DNA of 27,894 nucleotides, taken from assembly GCA_000720805.1 (NCBI GenBank), contig JODI01000094.1:1-27894 (forward strand). The letters run 5' to 3'. Each line of letters begins with the position of its first letter. Position 1 is the first letter of the stretch. This document shows, in pieces, positions 15,371 to 22,307 of this stretch. The DNA comes from Streptomyces violaceoruber (GTDB taxonomy: Bacteria > Actinomycetota > Actinomycetes > Streptomycetales > Streptomycetaceae). A program made the position numbers and the translations under genes. The notes under the pieces are model-generated. The model saw only the letters and a program-made list of their open reading frames with translations, was not told the origin of the DNA and did no database searches.

Positions 15371-16234
15371 ATGACCGCACAGCACGTCGTCCTGGTCACC
15401 GCGGCGACGGGAAATGTCGGGCCTCACGCGGTGGCCCATCTGCTCGAAGCCGGTGCCCGCGTCCGTGCGCTGGTCCTCCCGGACGACCCGAACGCGGGCC
15501 GTCTGCCCGACGGCGTCGAGATCTGCCACGGCGACCTCGGCGACCCGGACAGCCTCGACGCCGCCCTGGAAGGTGTCGACGGAGTCTTCCTCATGTGGCC
15601 CTTCTTCAGCCTCCCGGTCGACACCGCCCCCGCCGTGCTGAAGAAGATCGAGGCCACGGCACGGCGCGTCGCCTTCGTCTCGTCCGTCGGCGTGCACATC
15701 GGCCTCGAGCCCGTGGACAACAACTGCCACGCCTACATCGAGCAACTGCTCGAGCGGACCACCCTTGAGTGGACCTTCCTGCGGACCACCGGATTCCACT
15801 GCAACGCCATGGGGTTCGTCCAGCAGATCCGTACCGGCGACGTGGTGCGTTACCCGTACGGCGCGGCCACCCGGACCTCCGTGCACGAGGCGGACCTCGC
15901 CGCCGTCGGCGCCAAGGCGCTCACCAGCGCCGGTCACGCCTACAAGAAGTACCTCGTCACCGGCCCGGAAGAGCTCTCCCAGGCGGCACAGCTGCGCATC
16001 ATCGGCGAGGTGACCGGGCGGGAACTGTCCTGGCAGGACATCGAACACGACGCTGCCCGGCAGGCCATGGTGGACAGCGGCTGGCCGCCCTCGTACGCGG
16101 ACGGGGCGCTCGACTACTTCGCGACGCTCACCAAGGAGCCCGAAGTGGGCTCGAACGTCGTGGAAGAGGTGACCGGAAAGCCGGCCCGCACCTTCCGTTC
16201 CTGGGCCCTCGAGCACGCCGACGCACTCCGCTGA
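15371..16234 (+). CDS. NmrA-like NAD(P)-binding protein (atypical SDR)
   Basis: A 287-residue atypical short-chain dehydrogenase of the NmrA/quinone-reductase-2 type. The nucleotide motif VTAATGNVG is at residues 9-17. The substrate-side segment HAYIEQLLERTTLEWTFLR is characteristic of this family, which lacks the usual Tyr-x-x-x-Lys pair. Such proteins can reduce quinones or act as redox sensors. In a quinone-polyketide cluster, reduction of the benz[a]anthraquinone or an epoxide/quinone intermediate is plausible but unproven. GGGAGC lies 4 bases before the ATG. It is 64 bases downstream of the methyltransferase and likely co-transcribed. Confidence 0.83.
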   Translation: MTAQHVVLVTAATGNVGPHAVAHLLEAGARVRALVLPDDPNAGRLPDGVEICHGDLGDPDSLDAALEGVDGVFLMWPFFSLPVDTAPAVLKKIEATARRVAFVSSVGVHIGLEPVDNNCHAYIEQLLERTTLEWTFLRTTGFHCNAMGFVQQIRTGDVVRYPYGAATRTSVHEADLAAVGAKALTSAGHAYKKYLVTGPEELSQAAQLRIIGEVTGRELSWQDIEHDAARQAMVDSGWPPSYADGALDYFATLTKEPEVGSNVVEEVTGKPARTFRSWALEHADALR

Positions 16235-16272
16235 GCGGCGACGGCCTCACGGACACCACCTACGGAGTTCCC

Positions 16273-16926
16273 ATGACAGAAGTGCCCGCTCACGAGCCCG
16301 GCTTCGTCACCTTCGACACCCTGACGGCCGATCAGCCTCAGACAGCCGACGCGCTGGTCGACGCCATCGTCGCGGAGGCCTCCGAGCGGCTGCGCCACAG
16401 CCCGGGGTTCCTCTCGTCCCGCGTCCATGTGAGCCCCGACCGGCGGACGGTGATCCATCGCGCTCTGTGGCGCGGCGCGGCGGACCACCACGCCGCCTTC
16501 CCGGACGGCGGCGACGCCGGCGTATCGACGGCACTGGCGAACAGGCCCGGCGTGCGGACGGCCACGGCTTTCCGAGGCTCTCCGGTCCCCGGCATCAACG
16601 GACCCCAGCTCGGCCGGCAGCCGGGATGGGTGGCGGTCGCGACACGTCACCTGCGCGACCGGGACTCGTTCGACGCTCTGACGGGCCTGCTGGCCAGCAG
16701 CGGCGAATGGAAGCGTCACCACCGGGGTTTCATCTCGGCCACGCCGCACATCAGCCGGGACGGCCTGACCTTCGTCAACTACGCGATGTGGGAGGACGCC
16801 GACTCCTACCGCGCGTGGATGGCCGACCCGAGGATCTCCGAGGGGCAGGAAGAGATCGCCCGTCTCGAAAGTGCCCCACCCGAGTACGTGCTGTGCACCG
16901 TGGCCGCCGATATCGAGGCCGCGTGA
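16273..16926 (+). CDS. Tandem ABM-domain protein (quinone-forming monooxygenase-like)
   Basis: A 217-residue protein built from two antibiotic biosynthesis monooxygenase (ABM) ferredoxin-like domains, about residues 10-100 and 110-210. Each has a GF(L/I)S motif (SPGFLSSRVHVSPD and HRGFISATPHIS) followed by a tryptophan strand (HRALWRG, YAMWEDADSYRAW). Single ABM domains work as dimers (ActVA-Orf6, TcmH, and JadG in jadomycin), oxidizing phenols to quinones or helping ring cleavage without cofactors or with reduced flavin. The fusion supplies the dimer in one chain. It sits 38 bases after the NmrA gene. A role in quinone formation or oxidative rearrangement of the angucyclinone is a reasonable inference. 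Confidence 0.8.
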   Translation: MTEVPAHEPGFVTFDTLTADQPQTADALVDAIVAEASERLRHSPGFLSSRVHVSPDRRTVIHRALWRGAADHHAAFPDGGDAGVSTALANRPGVRTATAFRGSPVPGINGPQLGRQPGWVAVATRHLRDRDSFDALTGLLASSGEWKRHHRGFISATPHISRDGLTFVNYAMWEDADSYRAWMADPRISEGQEEIARLESAPPEYVLCTVAADIEAA

Positions 16927-17040
16927 GCACGCTCCGTACGACCGAGGGCCAGGACATGGACCCCCCATTGTCCGCTGCGTTGAACCTGGCACACCGAACC
17001 CCGGTGTCCTGCGCACCATGAACTGAAAGGCCGCACCACG

Positions 17041-17676
17041 ATGACCGCCGCCACGAGCACGTCCTTGCGGGTCGAGATCGTTCTCGACCTCACCTGCGTC
17101 CACTCCTACATCGGGTTCACCCGTTTCGAGCGGGTCGCCGATCGCCACCGGGCGGCGGGCGGCGACCTCGACGTGGTGTTCCTCCCCTTCCAGGTCTCTC
17201 CCGACGCGCCACCGGAGGGCCGGCCGCTTGCCGAGGTGCACCGCGAATTCTTCGGCAGCGCCGAGCGGGCCGCTCAGGCCACGGCGAGCATGGCGGCCGT
17301 CGGCGCCAAGGACGGCCTGAAGCTGGACTTCGCCCGCGCCGTGCATGTGAACACCTTCGAGGCCCACCGGCTCCTGGCCGACGCGGCTCGCCAGGGCCTG
17401 GGCGAGCCGATGGCCGAGCGCATCTTCCGGGCCTACCTGACCGACGGGCTGAACATCGGCGACCGCGCCACCCTGGACCGGCTCGCCGCAGAGACCGGCG
17501 TCCGGCCGAGCCCGGACGGCGCCGGGGAACTGCGGGCAGAACTGGCCCGGGTGCGGGCTCTCGGCATCCGCTCCGTACCGCAGTTCGATTTCGGCGGCCA
17601 GGTCCGCCTGACCGGCGCGCAGTCCGAGGAGACGTTCCAGCGTGCCTTCGAAGCCGCCGCCGTGGGCGGCAGCTGA
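17041..17676 (+). CDS. FrnE/DsbA-like thioredoxin-fold protein with CxxS motif
   Basis: A 211-residue DsbA-family protein resembling FrnE, a class repeatedly found in aromatic polyketide clusters. The first strand leads into Cys19-Val-His-Ser22 (DLTCVHSYIGF), where redox-active members usually have CxxC. The conserved cis-proline is Pro180 (IRSVPQFDFGG), followed by GAQSEETFQRAFEAA, typical of the family C terminus. With one cysteine it cannot form the usual active-site disulfide and may act in isomerization, in thiol addition or as a non-redox binding protein. No signal peptide is visible, so it is cytoplasmic. GAAAGG precedes the ATG. The 114-base gap upstream holds only a doubtful 21-codon ORF. 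Confidence 0.82.
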   Translation: MTAATSTSLRVEIVLDLTCVHSYIGFTRFERVADRHRAAGGDLDVVFLPFQVSPDAPPEGRPLAEVHREFFGSAERAAQATASMAAVGAKDGLKLDFARAVHVNTFEAHRLLADAARQGLGEPMAERIFRAYLTDGLNIGDRATLDRLAAETGVRPSPDGAGELRAELARVRALGIRSVPQFDFGGQVRLTGAQSEETFQRAFEAAAVGGS

Positions 17677-17727
17677 ATCGACCCGTTCCACCCCACCCGG
17701 ACACCGTTGCGAACCTTGGAGACCCTC

Positions 17728-18675
17728 ATGAGACAGGGACGCTTACGTCACACCTGGGCCGTCACCGCCGCCGGCGCCCTGCTGGCCCTCACCGCCTCGA
17801 CGGGCCTGAGCACCGCCGCCGCCCAGCCCATGACCGCCTGGCCCTCCGCGGACCGGTCTGCCGCACAGGAACAAGCCCTTCAGGTCCTGGAGCTCAAGTC
17901 CTCCGTCGGCGGACTCACCGCGCCCACCACCGCGCGCCCCGGCCCCACCACGTTCCGGGTGTCCACCACGGACCCCGCCTCGGGCTGGATATCGCTGGTC
18001 CGTCCGAAGCCCGGCGTGACCTTCGAGAGCTTCCGCTCCTCCATCCTGAAGATCATCAACGCGGTCGGGCCCGACATCATCGAGGGCAGCGCCGAGATGC
18101 GGCAGAAGGCGGAGCTGCTCGGCGGCACGGTGATCCACCCGAATCTTCCGGCGTCCTTCACCAGGACCCTGACGCCGGGCACCTACTGGTTCTTCGACTA
18201 CCGGAACATCCGGGACGCGAACCCGCGCCACAGCGTCCTTCAGGTCAGCGGCACCGCCGCAACAGGCACCGCACCGGCCCCCACCGCCACCCTCACCGGC
18301 AGAATGGTCGACGGCCAGCCGCGCTGGAACCTGGACGGCACCGTGCAGGCGGGTCGTCCCATCCTCTTCCGTAACGCCATGCCCGACGGCCAGTTCATCG
18401 AGGCCATCTTCTTCCGCCTCGCGGAGGACGTCACCGAGGAAGACGTCCGGGCCTACGTCAACGACTTCGGTGACACCGGCGCGTTCCCGGACTACACCGG
18501 CCCCCTCGACCTGGAGCAGGGCACCGGCGGTCTGCCCATGAACAGCGGGGAGACCTCACTGCTCGAACTCACGCTGCAGCCGGGCCGCTACGTCGTGGTC
18601 GACTTCTTCAGCGACGCCAAGGACGGCAGCAGCCTCATCAAGCGCGGTCACTGGAAGATCTTCGAAGCCAAGTGA
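17728..18675 (+). CDS. Secreted protein of unknown function with a TTA codon
   Basis: A 315-residue exported protein. A signal peptide is clear: basic start (MRQGRLRH), hydrophobic core (AVTAAGALLALTAST) and AxA-type cleavage near residues 30-33. The mature part is rich in Thr, Gly and Pro with alternating strands, suggesting a beta-sandwich. It has few cysteines and I recognise no catalytic motif. Codon 6 is TTA (17743-17745), the only in-frame TTA I found in the cluster, so translation should depend on the bldA tRNA encoded 4.6 kb away. GGAGA lies 5 bases before the chosen ATG; a TTG at 17707 is an unlikely alternative. It lies 51 bases after the FrnE-like gene and is followed by a strong hairpin. 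A binding, storage or resistance role outside the cell is only a guess. Confidence 0.78.
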   Translation: MRQGRLRHTWAVTAAGALLALTASTGLSTAAAQPMTAWPSADRSAAQEQALQVLELKSSVGGLTAPTTARPGPTTFRVSTTDPASGWISLVRPKPGVTFESFRSSILKIINAVGPDIIEGSAEMRQKAELLGGTVIHPNLPASFTRTLTPGTYWFFDYRNIRDANPRHSVLQVSGTAATGTAPAPTATLTGRMVDGQPRWNLDGTVQAGRPILFRNAMPDGQFIEAIFFRLAEDVTEEDVRAYVNDFGDTGAFPDYTGPLDLEQGTGGLPMNSGETSLLELTLQPGRYVVVDFFSDAKDGSSLIKRGHWKIFEAK

Positions 18676-18685
18676 CCCTCGGATT

Positions 18686-18716
18686 CACCGGGCCCTACGG
18701 GGCCGTGGGCCCGGTG
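18686..18716 (+). terminator. Very stable hairpin terminator after the secreted protein gene
   Basis: CACCGGGCCC at 18686-18695 pairs perfectly with GGGCCCGGTG at 18707-18716. The intervening bases add an inner four-pair stem (ACGG with CCGT) around a GG loop, with a single bulged T. A long pyrimidine tract follows. It begins 11 bases after the stop codon and probably ends the main polyketide transcript. Confidence 0.8.
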
Positions 18717-18748
18717 GCTCCCGTGTCTCCCGCTCTTTCCTCCCCTTT

Positions 18749-18778
18749 CCCTCTATTTTCCCTCTATTCCCCTCTATT
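18749..18778 (+). repeat. Three helically phased CCCTCTATT repeats in a polypyrimidine tract
   Basis: CCCTCTATT occurs exactly at 18749, 18760 and 18770, with spacings of 11 and 10 bp, about one helical turn. The surrounding tract (about 18725-18786) is almost purely C and T. It lies between the hairpin terminator and the carboxylase epsilon gene, about 22 bases before that gene's ribosome site. It might be a regulator array such as SARP proteins use, the T-rich tail of the terminator, or slippage-derived low complexity. Confidence 0.6.
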
Positions 18779-18813
18779 TCCTCACCGGACCCATGGCGAC
18801 GGAGGCGACGACC

Positions 18814-19056
18814 ATGAACCTGACCGGCGCGACTGCCGAGACGCTCATACGCATCGACAGCGGTGCCCCTGACGACGACGAACTGGCCGCGGTCACCGCG
18901 GTTCTGCTCGCCCGGATCGCGGCGCCGGCGGTCGACACGGACATGGACGAGGGCCGGGCCGTTGCCCGCTGGCGCCGCCTGGAGCGCATGTCCGGCCATC
19001 GCACGCCGTGCAGTTGGCAGAGCCCGACACCGCGCAGGGGCGGACGGGCTGCGTGA
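18814..19056 (+). CDS. Acyl-CoA carboxylase epsilon subunit
   Basis: An 80-residue protein matching the pattern of actinobacterial carboxylase epsilon subunits. These have an N-terminal strand (ETLIRIDSGAPDDDELAAVTAVLLAR) like the family's IRVVRGxPTxEELAAL, a variable middle, and a C-terminal Trp-Arg-rich tail (CSWQSPTPRRGGR). Epsilon subunits stabilize and activate the alpha-beta carboxylase complex. The ATG at 18814 is preceded by GGAGG at 18801-18805; an in-frame ATG at 18793 is possible but has no ribosome site. With the alpha (1-171) and beta (11782) genes it completes a cluster-dedicated carboxylase. It follows a strong terminator, so it probably has its own promoter or relies on readthrough. 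Confidence 0.7.
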   Translation: MNLTGATAETLIRIDSGAPDDDELAAVTAVLLARIAAPAVDTDMDEGRAVARWRRLERMSGHRTPCSWQSPTPRRGGRAA

Positions 19057-19169
19057 ACAAGGAGGTCACCCGGCAGCGGGCGACCCACCACACCTCATCC
19101 GCGACTGCCTGCATTCCCCTGCCCCCCGTCACGAGTGTGTCCCACCCACTTGTCAGGAGCACTGATCGC

Positions 19170-20123
19170 ATGGCAGAGCTGTTGGATTCCGATGCTCCGG
19201 ACGTCCGCGGCATCACTCTCGACGCCGACGGCATTCCGGTCTCGGGCCTGGTCGCCCTACCTCGCCACCGGCCGCCGCGGGCCGTGGTGGTCGCCGTGCA
19301 CGGTGGCGGCATGCGGGCCGGTTACTTCGACAGCCGAACCCGCCCCGGGCTTTCGCTGCTGGTCCTGGGAGCCGAACTCGGATACACGGTGCTGGCCGTC
19401 GACCGTCCCGGCTACGGCCTTTCCGCCGCCCGGCTGCCCAGAGGCCAGACGGTCGAGGAGCAGGCGGTCACCCTGCGTGCCGCGCTCACCGACTTCGCGG
19501 CCGGCCACGACACCGGCGCGGGCTACTTCGTGGTGGCCCACTCCTACGGCGGCAAACCGGCCCTGGCCGTCGCGGCGCACGAACGCGGCGACACCCTGCT
19601 CGGTCTGGACATCTCTGGCCTGGGCAGCCAGTTCGCCGTCGAACCGCACCAGCTGCCGGGCGCAGGCGGCCGTGGCGACTGGCGCAGGCACTGGGGCGCC
19701 CTGCGGCTCTATCCGCCGGACGCCTTCCGGCTCGGCCGCGGACTGGTCTGCCCGGTACCGGCCGCTGAAGCGGAGGAGGGACTGCGGTGGCCCGAGCTGT
19801 ATCCCGGCATCGCCGCCCGGGTACGGGTGCCGGTCCGCTTCACCTTCGCCGAGCAGGAGCAATGGTGGCGGTTCGACGAGGAGGCGATCGCCGCGCTCCG
19901 GCGCCCGCTGGCGGCGCCCAGAGTGGTGATCGACCATCAGCCGGACGCCGGGCACAACATCAGCCTCGGGTGGGCGGCCCGCACGTACCACCTTCGTGCG
20001 CTCGCCTTCCTGGAGGAATGCCTCCTGGCACGCGATGCGGCGGCCCCGGCCGCCCGCCCGCGGGCCCTGCAGCCACAGATGGAGAACGACCCGACGCAGG
20101 AGCTGGATGCCGCCCCGCAGTGA
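19170..20123 (+). CDS. Alpha/beta hydrolase
   Basis: A 317-residue alpha/beta hydrolase. The oxyanion-loop motif HGGG is near residue 44, the nucleophile elbow is AHSYGG with Ser125, and the catalytic His262 is in DAGHNIS. The acidic member is likely in FAEQEQWW (around residue 230) but was not assigned. The last ~30 residues are a variable Ala/Pro tail. Hydrolases in angucycline clusters may release or rearrange oxidized intermediates, but the substrate is unknown. AGGAG lies about 10 bases before the ATG at 19170; the in-frame ATG at 19008 would overlap the epsilon gene. The frame ends 43 bases before the small repeat ORF. Confidence 0.85.
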   Translation: MAELLDSDAPDVRGITLDADGIPVSGLVALPRHRPPRAVVVAVHGGGMRAGYFDSRTRPGLSLLVLGAELGYTVLAVDRPGYGLSAARLPRGQTVEEQAVTLRAALTDFAAGHDTGAGYFVVAHSYGGKPALAVAAHERGDTLLGLDISGLGSQFAVEPHQLPGAGGRGDWRRHWGALRLYPPDAFRLGRGLVCPVPAAEAEEGLRWPELYPGIAARVRVPVRFTFAEQEQWWRFDEEAIAALRRPLAAPRVVIDHQPDAGHNISLGWAARTYHLRALAFLEECLLARDAAAPAARPRALQPQMENDPTQELDAAPQ

Positions 20124-20166
20124 CGTGACGATGCCCCTCACCGAGATTCGGACGAAAGGCGGGAAC

Positions 20167-20337
20167 GTGAGTACGAACGGCCTGGAGCGCAAACGCCCGA
20201 CCCCCGAAACCCCGATCTTCGAAACCCTGATGCTCGAAACCCTGATGCTCGAAGAACCCGGCACCCACCGGCCCGCGCTCCTCGCCGGTGAGGACGGGGA
20301 CGACCCCGACCCCCACATCTTCCGCGGAATCGACTGA
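20167..20337 (+). CDS. Small acidic ORF with three pentapeptide repeats, unknown
   Basis: A 56-codon frame starting with GTG at 20167; GAAAGG ends 7 bases upstream. Third positions are about 84% G/C, supporting real coding. Residues 14-28 are three pentapeptides, ETPIF, ETLML and ETLML, followed by EEPGTHRP and an acidic tail ending DPHIFRGID. There is no signal peptide or cysteine. I do not recognise the family. It could be a RiPP-like precursor, a small chaperone or regulator, or a fragment; no maturation enzyme is evident nearby. Glu is mostly encoded by GAA, unlike the neighbouring genes. An upstream in-frame ATG at 20131 lacks a ribosome site. It lies between the hydrolase and the DHA3 exporter and may be co-transcribed with both. 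Confidence 0.5.
   Translation: MSTNGLERKRPTPETPIFETLMLETLMLEEPGTHRPALLAGEDGDDPDPHIFRGID
20206..20250 (+). repeat. Three 15-bp tandem repeats inside the small ORF
   Basis: Units at 20206, 20221 and 20236 read GAAACCCCGATCTTC, GAAACCCTGATGCTC and GAAACCCTGATGCTC. The last two are identical and the first differs at four positions. The unit is a multiple of three and keeps the frame, giving ET(P/L)(I/M)(F/L) repeats. Confidence 0.85.
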
Positions 20338-20358
20338 ACCGGCCCGATGGGAACAGTG

Positions 20359-20427
20359 ATGACGAGTCAGCAACGCGACACCCCCCGCAGTGGAGACTCG
20401 CCACCTTCCCGAGCGCGGGCCCGATGA
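20359..20427 (+). other. Possible leader ORF coupled to the DHA3 exporter
   Basis: A 22-codon frame (MTSQQRDTPRSGDS..., ending RARAR) starts at ATG 20359, or at 20347 with four more codons. Its stop overlaps the exporter start as ATGA at 20424-20427. The exporter ATG has no good ribosome site of its own, so reinitiation from this frame would explain its translation. The peptide itself need not have a function. Confidence 0.35.
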
Positions 20428-21794
20428 CGAGCACCCTCGCCCACGTCTTCCAGTCCCTGACGGTCCGCAACTTCCGGCTGTTCGCGGCGGGTCAGCTCGT
20501 CTCCGTCTGCGGCACCTGGATGATGGTCGTGGCGCAGGACTGGCTGGTGCTCTCCCTGACCGGTGACTCTGCCTCGGCCCTGGGGCTGATCACGGCCCTG
20601 CAGTTCGCGCCCCTGCTGCTGTTCACGCTCCACGCGGGGGGCCTCGCCGACCGCTACGACAAGCGCCGGCTGCTGATGGGCGCGAACCTCTCCTCCTGTG
20701 TGCTGGCCGTGCTGCTCGGTGTGCTGGTCCTGGCGGGCGGGGTGCGGCTGTGGCACGTCGGTCTGTTCGCCATCGGACTGGGCCTGGTGAATGCCGTCGA
20801 AGTGCCGGCCCGGATGTCGTTCGTCAGCGAACTGGTCGGCGCCGACCTGCTGCCCAACGCGTCCGCGCTGAGCGCCGCCTACTTCAATTCGGCGCGGGTG
20901 CTGGGCCCGGCCGTGGCCGGCCTGCTGATCGGCTGGTTCGGCACCGGCACGGTGATGCTGCTGAACGCGGTGACCTACCTGGCGACGGTCGCCGGGCTGT
21001 GCCTGATGCGCCCCGCCGAACTGCACCGAACCTCTGATCGGCCTCGGCGCGCCCGAGTCACGGACGGGATCAGGCACGTGGCCGCCCAGCCGGATCTGCT
21101 GTTGCCGCTGGTCCTGGTCGCGGTGGTCGGCATGCTGGGCTTCAACTTCCAGCTCACCCTGCCGCTGCTCGCCAAGACGGTCTTTCACGCCGATGTCGCC
21201 GCCTTCGGGCTGCTCACCACGGCGCTCGCGGTCGGCTCGCTCGGTGCGGCCTTCGCCACGACGCTGCGCCGGGGCAGGCCACCACTCGGTCTCGTCATCG
21301 GGACGGCGGCCGCATTCGGTGCGTTGGAGATGCTCGCAGGTCTCGCACCGACCTACACCACGGCCGGGGCCCTCCTGTTCCTCACAGGCTTCGCGTCCAT
21401 CTGTTTCGCGCAGGCGGCCAACCACCGGATTCAGCTGGGCGCCGACCCGGCCTACCGGGGCCGGGTGATGGCGCTCTACACCCTGGTCTTCCAGGGCACC
21501 ACCCCGCTGGGAGCCCTGCTCGTCGGCGCCCTCGCCGCATCCCTGGGAGCCCGGTCCGGTCTCCTCATCGGCGGCACCGCCTCGCTCCTCGCCGCCGGCG
21601 CCGCACTCACCGTCCACCTGCGCAGGGCCCGTCGCGGCGCGGACACGGCGGGTGCGGACGGGCCCCGGGGCACCATCCACCCCGACACTTCTCCCGTCCA
21701 CGGACCGGGCGAAAACACCCTCCAGCCGGGGCTCCCCACGACTCCGCCAGGAGGGCCGGCAGGTCCCGGGAAACCACTGCGCCGGACCCTCTGA
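20424..21794 (+). CDS. MFS exporter, DHA3 type
   Basis: A 456-residue membrane protein with about 12 hydrophobic segments in the first ~400 residues. It has the DHA3 pattern of EntS/MefA-like exporters: NFRLFAAGQLVSVCGTWMMVVAQDWLVL at TM1, GGLADRYDKRRLL as the MFS loop motif, and NSARVLGPAVAGLLIG in TM5. The C-terminal ~60 residues are a hydrophilic Pro/Gly-rich tail not needed for transport. It is a second efflux candidate beside the DHA2 pump at 9727 and may export the final product or a shunt. It is the last gene of the polyketide side before the bldA tRNA. The ATG overlaps the stop of a short leader ORF. Confidence 0.85.
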   Translation: MTSTLAHVFQSLTVRNFRLFAAGQLVSVCGTWMMVVAQDWLVLSLTGDSASALGLITALQFAPLLLFTLHAGGLADRYDKRRLLMGANLSSCVLAVLLGVLVLAGGVRLWHVGLFAIGLGLVNAVEVPARMSFVSELVGADLLPNASALSAAYFNSARVLGPAVAGLLIGWFGTGTVMLLNAVTYLATVAGLCLMRPAELHRTSDRPRRARVTDGIRHVAAQPDLLLPLVLVAVVGMLGFNFQLTLPLLAKTVFHADVAAFGLLTTALAVGSLGAAFATTLRRGRPPLGLVIGTAAAFGALEMLAGLAPTYTTAGALLFLTGFASICFAQAANHRIQLGADPAYRGRVMALYTLVFQGTTPLGALLVGALAASLGARSGLLIGGTASLLAAGAALTVHLRRARRGADTAGADGPRGTIHPDTSPVHGPGENTLQPGLPTTPPGGPAGPGKPLRRTL

Positions 21795-21824
21795 ACCGCC
21801 TCGCCATCCACGCGCGGAGCGCCT

Positions 21825-21840
21825 CCGACGCGCGCGTCGG
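21825..21840. repeat. Perfect 16-bp palindrome downstream of the DHA3 exporter
   Basis: CCGACGCGCGCGTCGG reads the same on both strands. It begins 31 bases after the exporter stop. It could be a terminator without T tract, or a dimeric regulator site. Confidence 0.6.
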
Positions 21841-22215
21841 CGGAACCCTCACCCTCGGGCTTCACCAGTGCCATGAGTCGACGACGGCGGCGTCGGCGGA
21901 GGCCATGGGCGGATTTCACCTGCCTCTCGAAGACGCCCGGAAGCGGCCGCGGTCACGTTCCGTTGACGCGGCTCCCGGGGAAAACGGCGCGCGGCGACCG
22001 TTCGCCTCTCCGCCGACGAGTGGCGAAGGACCGAGTGGTGGCTCGGACGGCGCCGGTCGCAGCTCCGCCTGCCGTGCGCGAAGCGTTACCGGCGCCGACG
22101 GGGAGAGCCCCGGCCTGGCCGGGGCATGCGGTCCGGGTACCGGTGTGCGTCGTGACCGTGCGGTGATCACGACCGAAGGCTTCCCCGGCCTGGCAAGATC
22201 TCGTCGTCGGGGGCA

Positions 22216-22248
22216 CTCCTCGAGGAGCGTGCGGGCGGAACCCGCACG
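22216..22248 (-). terminator. Candidate terminator of the bldA transcript
   Basis: Reading along the minus strand, a hairpin with an 8-bp stem (CGTGCGGG with CCCGCACG, 5-base loop) at 22228-22248 lies 60 bases beyond the tRNA 3' end. A perfect palindrome CTCCTCGAGGAG at 22216-22227 follows directly. There is no T tract, which is common for Streptomyces terminators. Confidence 0.5.
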
Positions 22249-22307
22249 TGCCACCAGCCCGCCCGCTGCACGTCCACCGCTCGCAAGGTCAGCTGCCACC
22301 TCGGGGC

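Larger units (their letters stand above)
21795..22307 (+). other. Non-coding segment between the cluster and the bldA tRNA
   Basis: This 513-base stretch has open frames on both strands but none with a family signature, ribosome site and consistent codon bias together. It holds a perfect 16-bp palindrome (21825-21840), a hairpin with an 8-bp stem and 3-base loop at 22107-22125 (GCCCCGGC with GCCGGGGC), and the paired palindromes next to the tRNA 3' end. It marks the boundary between the polyketide genes and apparently ordinary chromosome. Confidence 0.6.

Noticed and set aside
16956..17021. 21-codon ORF between the ABM and FrnE-like genes
   Set aside because: It has a weak purine-rich site but no recognisable feature and fits chance in a 114-base gap.
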